From assembly GCA_027485695.1 (NCBI GenBank), contig JAIXQO010000003.1, positions 992,932 to 1,056,931 of the forward strand: DNA of 64,000 nt, read 5' to 3'. The position numbers were made by a program, and so were the translations under genes. This DNA comes from Pseudomonadota bacterium (GTDB lineage: Bacteria; Bdellovibrionota; UBA1018). Below the pieces are notes generated by a model. That model was not told the origin of the DNA, made no database searches, and saw only the letters and a list, made by a program, of their open reading frames with translations. Shown here piece by piece: positions 7,952 to 16,376 of the stretch (positions within the stretch are counted from its first letter, which is position 1; the number at the start of each line of letters is the position of its first letter).

Positions 7952-9556
7952 TTATTTGATGATTTTGACCTGAAGGCTTGCGGAGTTGTTGTTCGTATTC
8001 GAGTCTTCGCCATTGAGCTCGGCAGCGGCCTTGATGTAGTAGTTACCAGGTTGTCCGTAAAACGTGCAGCTGCTGGAGGTAAAACTCTTGGTTTCGTTGG
8101 CGGTAAGGGTCACTGCGACCGGGAGCGAGTTGGAGTCCGGGTTGATTACGCAGGCACTTGGAGGGCCACTCACGTAGATGATCACTGAGGCGGGAGTAGC
8201 GCTATTGTTTTTCACTTGAACGGTAACTGTTCCCGTCGTGATGCCGCTTCTGATGGTGTTGACGTTCGCCGTAGTGGAAACAGAGACGACTTGAATATCG
8301 TTTGTGGCGACCGTTGGAGCCGAAGTCGGAGTGTAGGTCGGATTGGCGGTTGGCGTAGCTGCGGCACCAGGGTTAGATCCTTCGGCGTAACTGTAGATTT
8401 GATAGGTGGATCCGTCCGTCATCACGCCGATCGAACAAGAGGCATTTGTGCCTTTTTTGTAGCCGCAAGTAGCGGCGTTCGGCCCACATTTCACGCACAT
8501 CGGAGGGATGGAGTCCGAGAACGCACTGACCAACGTTGAGATCGACTTGTTGCAATCATAAACAATCGTTCGATTCTGCAAGCCGCCGGTCGTCAGCGTA
8601 TTCGAGGTGCCGTCGATGGTATAGTCCGTGTTGACGGTCTGACCTTTTTCGTTATTCATGACGGTAATATAGCCCGTGCATGGAGGGGTCGGAGTCGTGG
8701 TCGGGGTCGAGGTCGGAGTTCCCACGCAAGGTGAGCCGTTCGAGTCCGTCGTTGTGCTGGATCCGATGCATACGCAAGTTTGAGTGCCGGGCTGATAGAT
8801 GTGCCCTTGGCACATATTGAGTGTGCAGGCAGAGGCATCGCATTTGTTAAAACAGCGACCATTCTCCCAAACAAAACCAAGACGAGAGCACTGTCGCGCT
8901 GGATCGATGTTACAAACCCGGTTGGTGGGATCCCAGTTGTAGCCCATTTCATAGATCGAGCGACATGCATCGTAAGCAGGGTCGCCGGATTGTTTTGGGT
9001 CGAGGGTGACGGTGTCCATTCCGATACCTGTGGTCGGATCTCCCGAAGTTTTCAGAGTGACGACGTCAGCGCTATCGCCTTTGATGATCGGGGTGACGTT
9101 GACTTTGGATCCATCCGTGCAGCAGGTCGTACAGGCGATCGAAGGGAGTCCCGTCGTGCCGCCGCCGATCGTGCATCCGGCTGGGCAAGCAACAATGGTG
9201 GAGCCGGTCGGACAAGCGGTGAAGTACTTCACCTCAACGCGAATCGGTGCGCGAGGATCGGTACATTTACCTCCGCCAGGAATCGCGGATTTCCATTTAT
9301 ATTTGGTATCGTAGCAGCCTTTGTAGGGAACACGGACCGGTGTATTCGTCGGAGTCGGTAGAGGTTCAGGATTCGTGATCGGATAATCCGCAACGCGAGA
9401 GTCCGCACGACAAGGTTGATTCACTTGAGGATACATACAGTCGTGAATCGCCGGATAAGAGTAATTAGTGGCCGCACCCAAGGCGTATTGAATGCCCCAG
9501 ACGGAGGCAAACGAGGCGACGCCAATCAGGATGGTCTGTGCAGTGCGGAGGTTCAT
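7952..9556 (-). CDS. Secreted Cys-rich module protein with CARDB-like C-terminus (P3)
   Basis: The 534-residue protein has a hydrophobic export signal (TAQTILIGVASFASVWGIQY), then the shared module: YKGCYDTKYKW, PIRVEVKYFTACP, CPAGCTIGG, MGYNWDPTNRVC, LGFVWENGRC, CQGHIYQ and CVCIGSSTTTDSNG. A Thr/Pro linker follows and then a short Cys-containing beta domain (PPMCVKCGPNAATC). A second Thr/Pro linker leads to a C-terminal domain of about 110 residues, with VTVQVKNNSATPASVII and NTNNNSASLQV, which looks like a CARDB-type beta sandwich. Such domains act as spacers or adhesion modules on exported proteins. The start is the ATG at 9556; no strong ribosome binding site is visible. A large inverted repeat lies 39 bases upstream. 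Confidence 0.75.
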   Translation of the reverse strand: MNLRTAQTILIGVASFASVWGIQYALGAATNYSYPAIHDCMYPQVNQPCRADSRVADYPITNPEPLPTPTNTPVRVPYKGCYDTKYKWKSAIPGGGKCTDPRAPIRVEVKYFTACPTGSTIVACPAGCTIGGGTTGLPSIACTTCCTDGSKVNVTPIIKGDSADVVTLKTSGDPTTGIGMDTVTLDPKQSGDPAYDACRSIYEMGYNWDPTNRVCNIDPARQCSRLGFVWENGRCFNKCDASACTLNMCQGHIYQPGTQTCVCIGSSTTTDSNGSPCVGTPTSTPTTTPTPPCTGYITVMNNEKGQTVNTDYTIDGTSNTLTTGGLQNRTIVYDCNKSISTLVSAFSDSIPPMCVKCGPNAATCGYKKGTNASCSIGVMTDGSTYQIYSYAEGSNPGAAATPTANPTYTPTSAPTVATNDIQVVSVSTTANVNTIRSGITTGTVTVQVKNNSATPASVIIYVSGPPSACVINPDSNSLPVAVTLTANETKSFTSSSCTFYGQPGNYYIKAAAELNGEDSNTNNNSASLQVKIIK

Positions 9557-9580
9557 TTTTCGGCTCTGCTTTCATTCTAT

Positions 9581-9648
9581 TTCAAGAGAGTTGTTTTACA
9601 CAACCCGTATGCAGATAAAACATACGGGTTGTGTAAAGGACTCTTGAA
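9581..9648. repeat. Large nested inverted repeat upstream of P3
   Basis: A perfect 17-bp inverted repeat (TTTACACAACCCGTATG at 9595-9611 with CATACGGGTTGTGTAAA at 9621-9637, nine-base loop) is flanked by a second, outer pair TTCAAGAG (9581-9588) and CTCTTGAA (9641-9648). No T-run follows on either strand, so it is not a classical intrinsic terminator, although it lies 39 bases after the stop of P4. It ends 39 bases before the P3 ATG. It could be an operator, a leader-RNA hairpin or the remains of a small mobile repeat. Confidence 0.8.
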
Positions 9649-9687
9649 TATTCAACTAACGTTCCACGAAGAAGCCGCGAGGCCGCT

Positions 9688-12600
9688 TTAGTACTGTCGT
9701 TCGATGATGATGATCGGATCGTAAGCGCCCATCGGGACGTCGCGGAATACGATACCTTCTTGACGACCGCAGTCCGAGATCTCCATCACTTTTTGGCCAT
9801 CCTTCTTGGTTTGCAAGTAGGTGTTCGAGGTGATCGACATCTTGCGGCTCTGTCCGGAACAGCCTGGGAACGTCACACGAATATTGCGAGTCGGTTTCTG
9901 GGCGATGTCAGCGAATAGGCCTCCTCGTTGGCCAACACATCCTCCGAATGTGCAGCCGTTCAATGGACCGACGATCTGTCCGGCGTCAAGGTTGGTTCCG
10001 TCCGAGTCTAAGTCGGCATCGGTGACTCGGTAATTGCTACCGCTGCCTCCGCCACCAGACAAGTACACCCGAACTTTGCCGGCAGCGAGCGCTGTCGTAG
10101 CCGCTGGGGTTGCACCTTTTTTCGCATGGAATACAGCGATTCGGCTATCGTTCGTCAGGGCTACGTCCTTCAATACGTAATTGTTGTAAGGAAGGTTAAA
10201 GTTCGTTGAAGAAGAGGTACTGGTGACGATACTGATATTTAGATTGTCAATCTTCGAAGTCATGTTCGAGGCGATGTGATAGACGCCGACCGAGAGGTTG
10301 CCCGGCAAGGTCACGTTTCTCAGGTTCGTTCGCCCTGTTCCGGAGGACTGCATGCCGCCGGTTTCTGTATTGGAGACATAGTCTGGGTACAGGTCGTCAC
10401 CAATAGGGGGAGGATTTGGCGTACCGGACCCGGGCCATAGACTCAAAGCGCCGTAACCGGCGGGATCTGAATCGGTCGTGATCACGTCATCCCAGAACAC
10501 CATGGTGAATGCCTTCTTAGCTGAGATATTCGGACAAGCCGTGACTCCAGACATCAAGTGAGAGCCTTCGTTGGAGCCGGTGCTAAATACGCCTCCGCTG
10601 AGGACGCACATTGGATCTGTCTGCGGATTGACCCCCCAGTGGTTGGAGTTATCCGTGCCGGTACAGGCATTGTATGCACTGCCCCAGCAATACACCTTGC
10701 AAGTAGACGTTTCGTAAGCACAGGCACTGGTATGGCCTCCACGAAGCACGGCAACATCGGTCAAGTTATCGACTGGGTGGGCGACTTGCGGCCAGTTGAT
10801 GTAGACGCCTGGTTTACCGGCAAGTCGAGTATTTCCGCCGCCGTTTTGGCTCTTACAGTAAACTTTTTTGTTTTTCAGGTAACAGAGGTCGTTGTCTCCA
10901 TCCATTACCGGCTGAACGGCCGTCACGCCCGTCCAGGTGAGTCCGTCCGTCGGCGATCTGCCGAAGTTAGACCTGCCCTGGAAGTTGTAACACTTATAGG
11001 TCCCGTCCGTGAGAGTGAAACACATCGTCGCGTATTCGGTCGACATCTCAGCTACACCGCTAACGGTTGAGAGTTTTCTAGCGACCAGGTCCTCACCGGC
11101 CGTCTCGGTATCAGTACCGATTTTTCGGTGATTGTTCGACCAGTCGACGAAGAAGCCCCAGCAGTAGACGTCAGCCGAGGTAGTGAGAGCGCAGTTGTGG
11201 AACTCGTTACCCACGATCTCCTTGATGCCCGTAAGCGGAGTGAGGTCTTCCTTGAGTACGGTGACCGGGGTCGCGGACTGACTACTCGTATTGTCACCGA
11301 GGAAATAGTTACCCCAGCATTTTGCCGTGCCATCCGCTAGGACCACACACATGTTCATGCGGCTAATGGAGCAACTGACCGCATTGGTAATGCTCGGTTG
11401 AGTTTTGAGCTGATTCGAGTTTTTGTACCAGGTGTTACCACCACCGTTAAACATCGACCCCCAGTGATAGGCACCATTTTGGTAGCCCCAGTAGACGACT
11501 GCTCCGTCTGAGGTCACGGCACACGTCATAGCGACGTTACCTCCGCGGTTGAGGCTGACGACTCGTCCGAGTCCTTCGACCTCGTGGTAGCCTTTTACCC
11601 CGTCATAGTAGTCATTGTAGGGGTCCGTTACACCTTTGTTGGGTGAACCTAAACCGAGATTACCGTTGCTATTATCTCCCCAGCAAGTGACCGCTCCGCC
11701 TTCTTGAATCATGCAAGCGTGTCCGGTACTGACAGAGAGTAGGTTGGTGTTGAATGCGCTTCCGGGACCAGTAGTGGTTGTAGTAGTTGCTGTTGCAGTA
11801 GTCGTAGCGGTAGCGGTAGCTGTAGCGGTTGCCGTCCCAGTCGTCACACTCGATGGAGTCGGAGAACTAGTGGCGACTGTTCCTGTACAAGATCTTCCGG
11901 CTTTGTTCACCGTGGTCGACGTACCAACGCAGAAACACTGTTTGCCCGCTGGTAGAGTCGTCGGGATGTATTGGTAGAGTTTGCAATAGTCTCCGTTGCT
12001 GCAGTAGCTCGAGAGGTCCTCGGTCGGAGTATTAGTTTGACCAGGAACGGGCGTCGCAGAGGCGACAGGAACTTGGTTACAAGCGGGCAGAGCGGCGCTA
12101 CAAGATCCGACCGTCTCACTCGTACCGGTCCATTTCATCTTGAGTTCTTGTTCGCAAATGTATTTCGCTTTTTTGCGGCAGATTCGTGCGGCGGCATCCC
12201 AAGTGAAAAAGCTGCCGCTCATGTTTTCGCAAGCCTCTTTGGCTTGGTCCATAGAGGACTTGGAGTTGACGGGAATTTCTGGAGCGACCGGGATCGTCTG
12301 ATTGGCGATCGTGGAGGTCATGATGTCAGTGATGATTTGAGGGCGAACCATGATCAGCGCGCCTTCGATGCAGTCGGTAGGGTTCTGAACGGCAGCGCTC
12401 GGCGGAACCGAACACGAGGTTTTCCAGTTCAGCACCAACCGAAGCGGATAGTTTTTATTCACGCACTTGCCGGCAGCACTGATGTAAGTAGCGGTGTCGT
12501 CTGGGCTACGTTGAAAACTCGAGTTGTAGCAGCCTTCGGCAGGAACGGTGCTCGTGGATACGCCGTTCAGAACCGCAGCTCCTTTGGAGTCGATGTTGAG

Positions 12601-12849
12601 AGGCAGGCTGTAGCCAGTTCCGGATTTGTTATTGAGACAGCGTGCGGTTGCTGTCGGGCGGAAGCATGCTTGGATGATGGCATCGTCCAAGGCTTTTTGC
12701 CCAGCGGTAATGAAGGGACTCTTCGGGCCAACTGCGCTCGCATCGAGTGCGCTAAATAATAGAGCAGCAGAGAACATCGACGAGAACCGATTCGGCCAAC
12801 GGTTTTTATTTTTCATAATCTGCATACGTCCCATAAAAGATAACTTCAT
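9688..12849 (-). CDS. Large secreted Cys-rich module protein with seven RCC1-like blades (P4)
   Basis: Start codons at 12849, 12834, 12825 and 12816 are all in frame; the longest is given. Signal peptide near SSMFSAALLFSALDASA. The Cys-rich module (about residues 50-330) has PAEGCYNSSFQ, YPLRLVLNWKTSC, CIEGALIMV, CKLYQYI and CFCVGTSTTV. A Thr/Ala low-complexity linker follows. Residues about 360-750 hold seven RCC1/BLIP-II-like repeats of the type C.....G.V.CWG; several carry paired Cys, which fits a seven-bladed beta propeller. The C-terminal part has a beta region (KDVALTNDSRIAVFHA, GKVRVYLSGGGG) that resembles the same region of P2, then Cys pairs (NGCTFGGC). RCC1 propellers mediate protein binding; an adhesin or envelope role is inferred. 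Confidence 0.78.
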   Translation of the reverse strand: MKLSFMGRMQIMKNKNRWPNRFSSMFSAALLFSALDASAVGPKSPFITAGQKALDDAIIQACFRPTATARCLNNKSGTGYSLPLNIDSKGAAVLNGVSTSTVPAEGCYNSSFQRSPDDTATYISAAGKCVNKNYPLRLVLNWKTSCSVPPSAAVQNPTDCIEGALIMVRPQIITDIMTSTIANQTIPVAPEIPVNSKSSMDQAKEACENMSGSFFTWDAAARICRKKAKYICEQELKMKWTGTSETVGSCSAALPACNQVPVASATPVPGQTNTPTEDLSSYCSNGDYCKLYQYIPTTLPAGKQCFCVGTSTTVNKAGRSCTGTVATSSPTPSSVTTGTATATATATATTTATATTTTTTGPGSAFNTNLLSVSTGHACMIQEGGAVTCWGDNSNGNLGLGSPNKGVTDPYNDYYDGVKGYHEVEGLGRVVSLNRGGNVAMTCAVTSDGAVVYWGYQNGAYHWGSMFNGGGNTWYKNSNQLKTQPSITNAVSCSISRMNMCVVLADGTAKCWGNYFLGDNTSSQSATPVTVLKEDLTPLTGIKEIVGNEFHNCALTTSADVYCWGFFVDWSNNHRKIGTDTETAGEDLVARKLSTVSGVAEMSTEYATMCFTLTDGTYKCYNFQGRSNFGRSPTDGLTWTGVTAVQPVMDGDNDLCYLKNKKVYCKSQNGGGNTRLAGKPGVYINWPQVAHPVDNLTDVAVLRGGHTSACAYETSTCKVYCWGSAYNACTGTDNSNHWGVNPQTDPMCVLSGGVFSTGSNEGSHLMSGVTACPNISAKKAFTMVFWDDVITTDSDPAGYGALSLWPGSGTPNPPPIGDDLYPDYVSNTETGGMQSSGTGRTNLRNVTLPGNLSVGVYHIASNMTSKIDNLNISIVTSTSSSTNFNLPYNNYVLKDVALTNDSRIAVFHAKKGATPAATTALAAGKVRVYLSGGGGSGSNYRVTDADLDSDGTNLDAGQIVGPLNGCTFGGCVGQRGGLFADIAQKPTRNIRVTFPGCSGQSRKMSITSNTYLQTKKDGQKVMEISDCGRQEGIVFRDVPMGAYDPIIIIERQY
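11768..11840 (-). repeat. Low-complexity DNA encoding a Thr/Ala linker
   Basis: A run of GTAGCG/GTAGTN-type hexamers on the plus strand encodes alternating Ala and Thr on the minus strand between the Cys-rich module and the RCC1 domain of P4. Units are imperfect. It is a candidate for length variation by slippage that would keep frame only in multiples of three. Confidence 0.6.
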
Positions 12850-12863
12850 AGCTTTTGTTTAAT

Positions 12864-12902
12864 TTTACACAAGACAGTTAATAAAACGCAACAAATGTCT
12901 TG
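12864..12902. promoter_or_regulatory. Divergent control region with dyad and TTTACAC motif
   Basis: The 105 bases between P4 (12849, minus) and the prepilin (12955, plus) contain TTTACAC (12864-12870), a motif also found upstream of P2 and P3. It touches a dyad CAAGACA (12870-12876) / TGTCTTG (12896-12902). On the plus strand the dyad is followed by AG and seven T, so in that direction it also has the shape of a weak terminator or attenuator ahead of the prepilin. Function is inferred. Confidence 0.4.
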
Positions 12903-12954
12903 AGTTTTTTTATCGTTCTTCCGTAGAATAGAGAGAGAGATTTGGAGAGAATCG

Positions 12955-13227
12955 ATGAAAAAACTCGTGTCCCGTATGACCCACTACTTCCGAGCGAAAA
13001 ACAAAGCCTCGCGCGTTCTCGGCAATGAGTCTGGATTGACCCTCATCGAAATTATGATCGTCAGCGTGATCGCTGTGATCCTGGGGCTGGCAATCGCCGA
13101 GATGCAGAGTCAGCAGGCGAAAACGTCCAAGCGCCTCGAGGTCAAATCCTCCGCGCAGGACTTCTATAACGTGCTGAAGTTTCAGATTATCAACTCGGCC
13201 GTTCAGACCGGTAACCAAACCTATTAA
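12955..13227 (+). CDS. Short type IV prepilin (shaft-only pilin)
   Basis: The 90-residue protein has a 27-residue basic leader ending NESG, then LTLIEIMIVSVIAVILGLAI. This is a textbook prepilin peptidase site: Gly at -1, Glu at +5 and a hydrophobic N-terminal helix. The mature part is only 63 residues, about the length of the Geobacter short PilA, and has no globular C-terminal domain or disulfide loop. GGAGA about seven bases upstream is a good ribosome binding site. It stands alone: no prepilin peptidase, PilB, PilC or secretin is in the window. Assembly would need machinery elsewhere, and a globular partner might be supplied in trans. It is divergent from P4 and followed by a terminator. 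Confidence 0.85.
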   Translation: MKKLVSRMTHYFRAKNKASRVLGNESGLTLIEIMIVSVIAVILGLAIAEMQSQQAKTSKRLEVKSSAQDFYNVLKFQIINSAVQTGNQTY

Positions 13228-13355
13228 TTTAGGCGTGAGCATCCGTTCCTTTCTCTCGTCGTGACTACTGAAATGTTCCTCTCTTATCGGAGTGCGGACA
13301 AAGGTAGTTAAGGATAGAGCGTAGTGACTCACGTGAAAAAAAAGACACATTCTAT

Positions 13356-13392
13356 ATGCGCCCTCGCTTCATGCAGGGGCGCATTTTTTTTG
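13356..13392 (+). terminator. Intrinsic terminator after the prepilin
   Basis: ATGCGCCC (13356-13363) pairs with GGGCGCAT (13377-13384), directly followed by a run of T. It ends the single-gene prepilin transcript. The next 200 bases up to 13591 are AT-rich with no gene and presumably hold the promoter of the DUF1588-like operon; no convincing -35/-10 pair was picked out. Confidence 0.85.
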
Positions 13393-13591
13393 ACGTTCCG
13401 AATATTAAACCGGAAATTTGACCAACCCCTTTCTTCGGATCGAACTCCGTCTAAGTTTAATTATTTAAACATTATTAACTAATATTTGTGACACATCTCG
13501 ATTTGTACCCCCCGGGGCCGATATCCTTATTAAGAGGGATCATGTGAAGCGAGGAACGCTCCGCGTGATGAAATATTGAGGGGAAGGGGTC

Positions 13592-16357
13592 ATGCAAAAA
13601 AAACAGCGCGCTCGGGTGCTTCGTTCCGCTTCGCTTGCGATGCTGGGAATGTCCCTGGGTTGTACCGTGAGTGGAATACAGCAAAAGACGCGCATCGGCG
13701 GTCTATCAAATTCAGAAGACCAGCGGATGAAACAAGTCAATGTCGAGCAGGGCGTTCTCGGACGTAACACCGGCCCAGAGCTTGAGCCACAGTTTCGCGC
13801 AGTTTTCCCCCGTAAGACGATTCCTGCACTAGATTACAAAGCTTATAAAAAACTCGTTCGTGACGGCGGAATTGATTCGAGTTTCGAACAGAACAATCCT
13901 GCCGTGAAGCCGCTCAATGATCCGAGTCGACCGATGGGCGTTTCGGCACAGTTGGCTTGGGAGCGGATCATCGACGATCTCTGCCAAGTCACGAACCCAA
14001 CGGGAGACGAGAACTCGAACGAGATGTTTTCTCCGAACGACGCATTACTCCTGGGGACTGGCGAAACTTATCCCGCAGACCCGGTGGCACGTAAGGTGTT
14101 TATTTCTGTGCGTCGCGCTTGGCGCGCGCCTCTCAAAGAAAGCTCTCCCCAAGTCCAGAGCTTGATTAAAAACTATCGAGCAGCCGCAGCGAAACTCGGC
14201 GACGCGGGTGCGGATCGCGCGCTCTGCGAAGCCGTGCTCCTTGCTCCACAATTCTGGTTAGGAGCGGGTGGAAAAAGCGAACCGGCTCGTCGTGTTTATC
14301 AGCGCCTCGCCAACCGACTCCCGACCATCGCAGAGCTCGAGAGCTATATGACCGGCAAAACTTCGTTGGCCCAGATCGCCTCCTCGATCCAGTCCAAAGA
14401 AAGCGATTCCTATCTCTCTGCCGTCTGGCGTTGGCACGATTGGCAATACGGATTCAATACGACGCTGACAGGCGGCGTGTATGGTTCTGAGTTTCTAGGC
14501 ATCGTGAGCAGTCCAAACGGCGCATCAGGTGAGGTGTACAAAGTGCACGCGAGCGACTTCACCGGCTGGGGTTACCTGCTTGAGCCTGAGGCCGGGTTTA
14601 TGTCGCACAAGTTTCGTGCGTACGGCGGCGGCTGTGACGGCGGTGGGCAAACATTTGATCCTCGAACTGCAGGCATGGTTTGGTATTTCCGCGGACAGAT
14701 GCTCGCACGTCGGATGATGAGAAACGTTCCAGGCTATTCGGCTGGAGATACGAATGGTTCCTACAACGGCGTAACCTTCTCTCCAGAAGATTTCTCGGGA
14801 TTCGTAAAAAAAACCCAGTGCGCGGACGGCGATGGCTCGATTTGCTACATCTATCGATTTACCGACGCGAAATTCGTTCAGGCGTTTGGGGCAGGAAACT
14901 ACGGCTCCAACGATTCGATTCGTGCATATCGCATCACTCCAACGGGCGAAGAACAAAACGGCCGGAGCAATATCAAAGGCTGGTTCGGCGGCGAATTCTC
15001 GGTCTGTAATTCGCTGGAACGTCCGATGCTGACCTGCGGTGGCGTGCACATTCCCGTGCACATGAACAGTCTCATGGGCGATGTGAATTTTGTGAACGGA
15101 CTTCAGTGCGGTAAGCCCGACTTGAAAGCCATCCGGTCGACCACGGTCAGCTATACGCTGCCACGCGGATTCGATCCGAACGGAAGTTACGATCCCAATC
15201 AACTGAACGATGTCATGATCGGTTGGCCAGGAGTCCGTTATCAAGCTCCGTTCACTCGGTACCTTCCGCAAGGTCAGAACGACTTGGTTTACACCTACGC
15301 GAAGATCATCGACGATCTACAGCGCGAGCCGGAGCGTTTCGTCAAACATCTCATTAAGAACAATCTCGACTATCGCGAATTAATCACGGCGGATTGGACG
15401 ATCGGCAGCCCGAATTTCAAACTTTTTCTCGCGACTAATGGGATGCCGCTCGTCGCTTATCCCGCCGGCTTCGATAAGTACTATTCGAGCGCCAACCGAG
15501 GTGAATTGACTCAACGACTGAGCGAAGCCGAGACGTCGAGCATGGTCATTCAGGAAAAAGATTTCGGCCCGATCTCAGCGAACTTGTTTATTCGTGATGG
15601 GATCAACGCCATCAAGAACAAGCGCGACGTGGCATTCGATCAATGGTTCGAAGAAGATAAGAAAAAAGCGGACTACAATAATTTCGTCTGGTGGAATTCC
15701 AAAGGCGAGTTTCATGTGCGCCCATTTTCGGGAATCTTGACGATGCCCGCCTTTATTCAACCCACGGTCACCAAGGCTCGCACCTATTCATCTCGAATTT
15801 TCCAGCGTGTGATGTGTCGTCTGCCGAGCGAGGCATCACTTCCCGCAGGTGCGAATCGTTTGCAGACTCCGTACGTTCCGACCGTCGAGAACGGGGGCAA
15901 GGCACACGTGGATCCCGCGCGCGGTTGTGTTTCCTGTCACATCTCGATGGATCCGCTCGCGGCTGCGCTGGCGCCGAGTTTCATGACCCGGGTGGGGCAG
16001 CCGATTCAGACGGATTTCTTGGGCGAGCTCATTCCAAGTGCGAGCCATTCCCCTGGCGATATACCGAAACTCTACGACGGATGGAGATGGGGTAGCCCGA
16101 ACTCTCGCGGCGAAGGTTATTTCCAGGGCAAGCTCATTCGCGGCTTCAAGGAAATGGGCGAAGCGGTTGCGGAGAGCGATGAGTTCGCCGATTGCGCTGT
16201 GATGACCGCGTTCAAGAACGTCTACGGACGAGATCCGACAGTCGAAGATCTGAAAGTCATTCATAACGTCAAGCTGCTCTTCAAGAATAGCGGCTACAAG
16301 TACAACGAAATGATCGTGAATCTGGTCTCGAACCCCATGTTCACGACTCAAAACTAA
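13592..16357 (+). CDS. Exported DUF1588/DUF1592-like protein with CXXCH motif
   Basis: The 921-residue product has an export signal ending in a lipobox-like MSLGC, so it is probably a lipoprotein. Near residue 775 it has RGCVSCHISMDPLAAALAP, preceded by IFQRVMCRLPSEASLP; this matches the heme-binding/C-terminal region of DUF1588-type proteins, where a CxxCH precedes a DPL sequence. The C-terminal segment (FADCAVMTAFKNVYGRDPT) also fits this group. AAGGGG about seven bases before the ATG is a good ribosome binding site. It is the first gene of an operon: the next starts 19 bases after its stop. In planctomycetes and myxobacteria such proteins occur with DUF1501/DUF1552 proteins in the periplasm; their chemistry is not established. 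Covalent c-type heme is inferred from CVSCH. Confidence 0.75.
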   Translation: MQKKQRARVLRSASLAMLGMSLGCTVSGIQQKTRIGGLSNSEDQRMKQVNVEQGVLGRNTGPELEPQFRAVFPRKTIPALDYKAYKKLVRDGGIDSSFEQNNPAVKPLNDPSRPMGVSAQLAWERIIDDLCQVTNPTGDENSNEMFSPNDALLLGTGETYPADPVARKVFISVRRAWRAPLKESSPQVQSLIKNYRAAAAKLGDAGADRALCEAVLLAPQFWLGAGGKSEPARRVYQRLANRLPTIAELESYMTGKTSLAQIASSIQSKESDSYLSAVWRWHDWQYGFNTTLTGGVYGSEFLGIVSSPNGASGEVYKVHASDFTGWGYLLEPEAGFMSHKFRAYGGGCDGGGQTFDPRTAGMVWYFRGQMLARRMMRNVPGYSAGDTNGSYNGVTFSPEDFSGFVKKTQCADGDGSICYIYRFTDAKFVQAFGAGNYGSNDSIRAYRITPTGEEQNGRSNIKGWFGGEFSVCNSLERPMLTCGGVHIPVHMNSLMGDVNFVNGLQCGKPDLKAIRSTTVSYTLPRGFDPNGSYDPNQLNDVMIGWPGVRYQAPFTRYLPQGQNDLVYTYAKIIDDLQREPERFVKHLIKNNLDYRELITADWTIGSPNFKLFLATNGMPLVAYPAGFDKYYSSANRGELTQRLSEAETSSMVIQEKDFGPISANLFIRDGINAIKNKRDVAFDQWFEEDKKKADYNNFVWWNSKGEFHVRPFSGILTMPAFIQPTVTKARTYSSRIFQRVMCRLPSEASLPAGANRLQTPYVPTVENGGKAHVDPARGCVSCHISMDPLAAALAPSFMTRVGQPIQTDFLGELIPSASHSPGDIPKLYDGWRWGSPNSRGEGYFQGKLIRGFKEMGEAVAESDEFADCAVMTAFKNVYGRDPTVEDLKVIHNVKLLFKNSGYKYNEMIVNLVSNPMFTTQN

Positions 16358-16376
16358 GGAAAGGAGGAGCCGAGAC

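Noticed and set aside
11768-11840. Repetitive DNA considered as a CRISPR-like or regulatory repeat array
   Set aside because: It is imperfect hexamer repetition that encodes a Thr/Ala linker inside a protein, with no spacers.
11971-12759. 262-residue plus-strand frame antisense to P4
   Set aside because: It is the complement of the Cys-rich module, with no start signal or known domain.
14525-15271. 248-residue minus-strand frame antisense to the DUF1588-like gene
   Set aside because: It overlaps a well supported operon gene and shows no ribosome binding site or domain.
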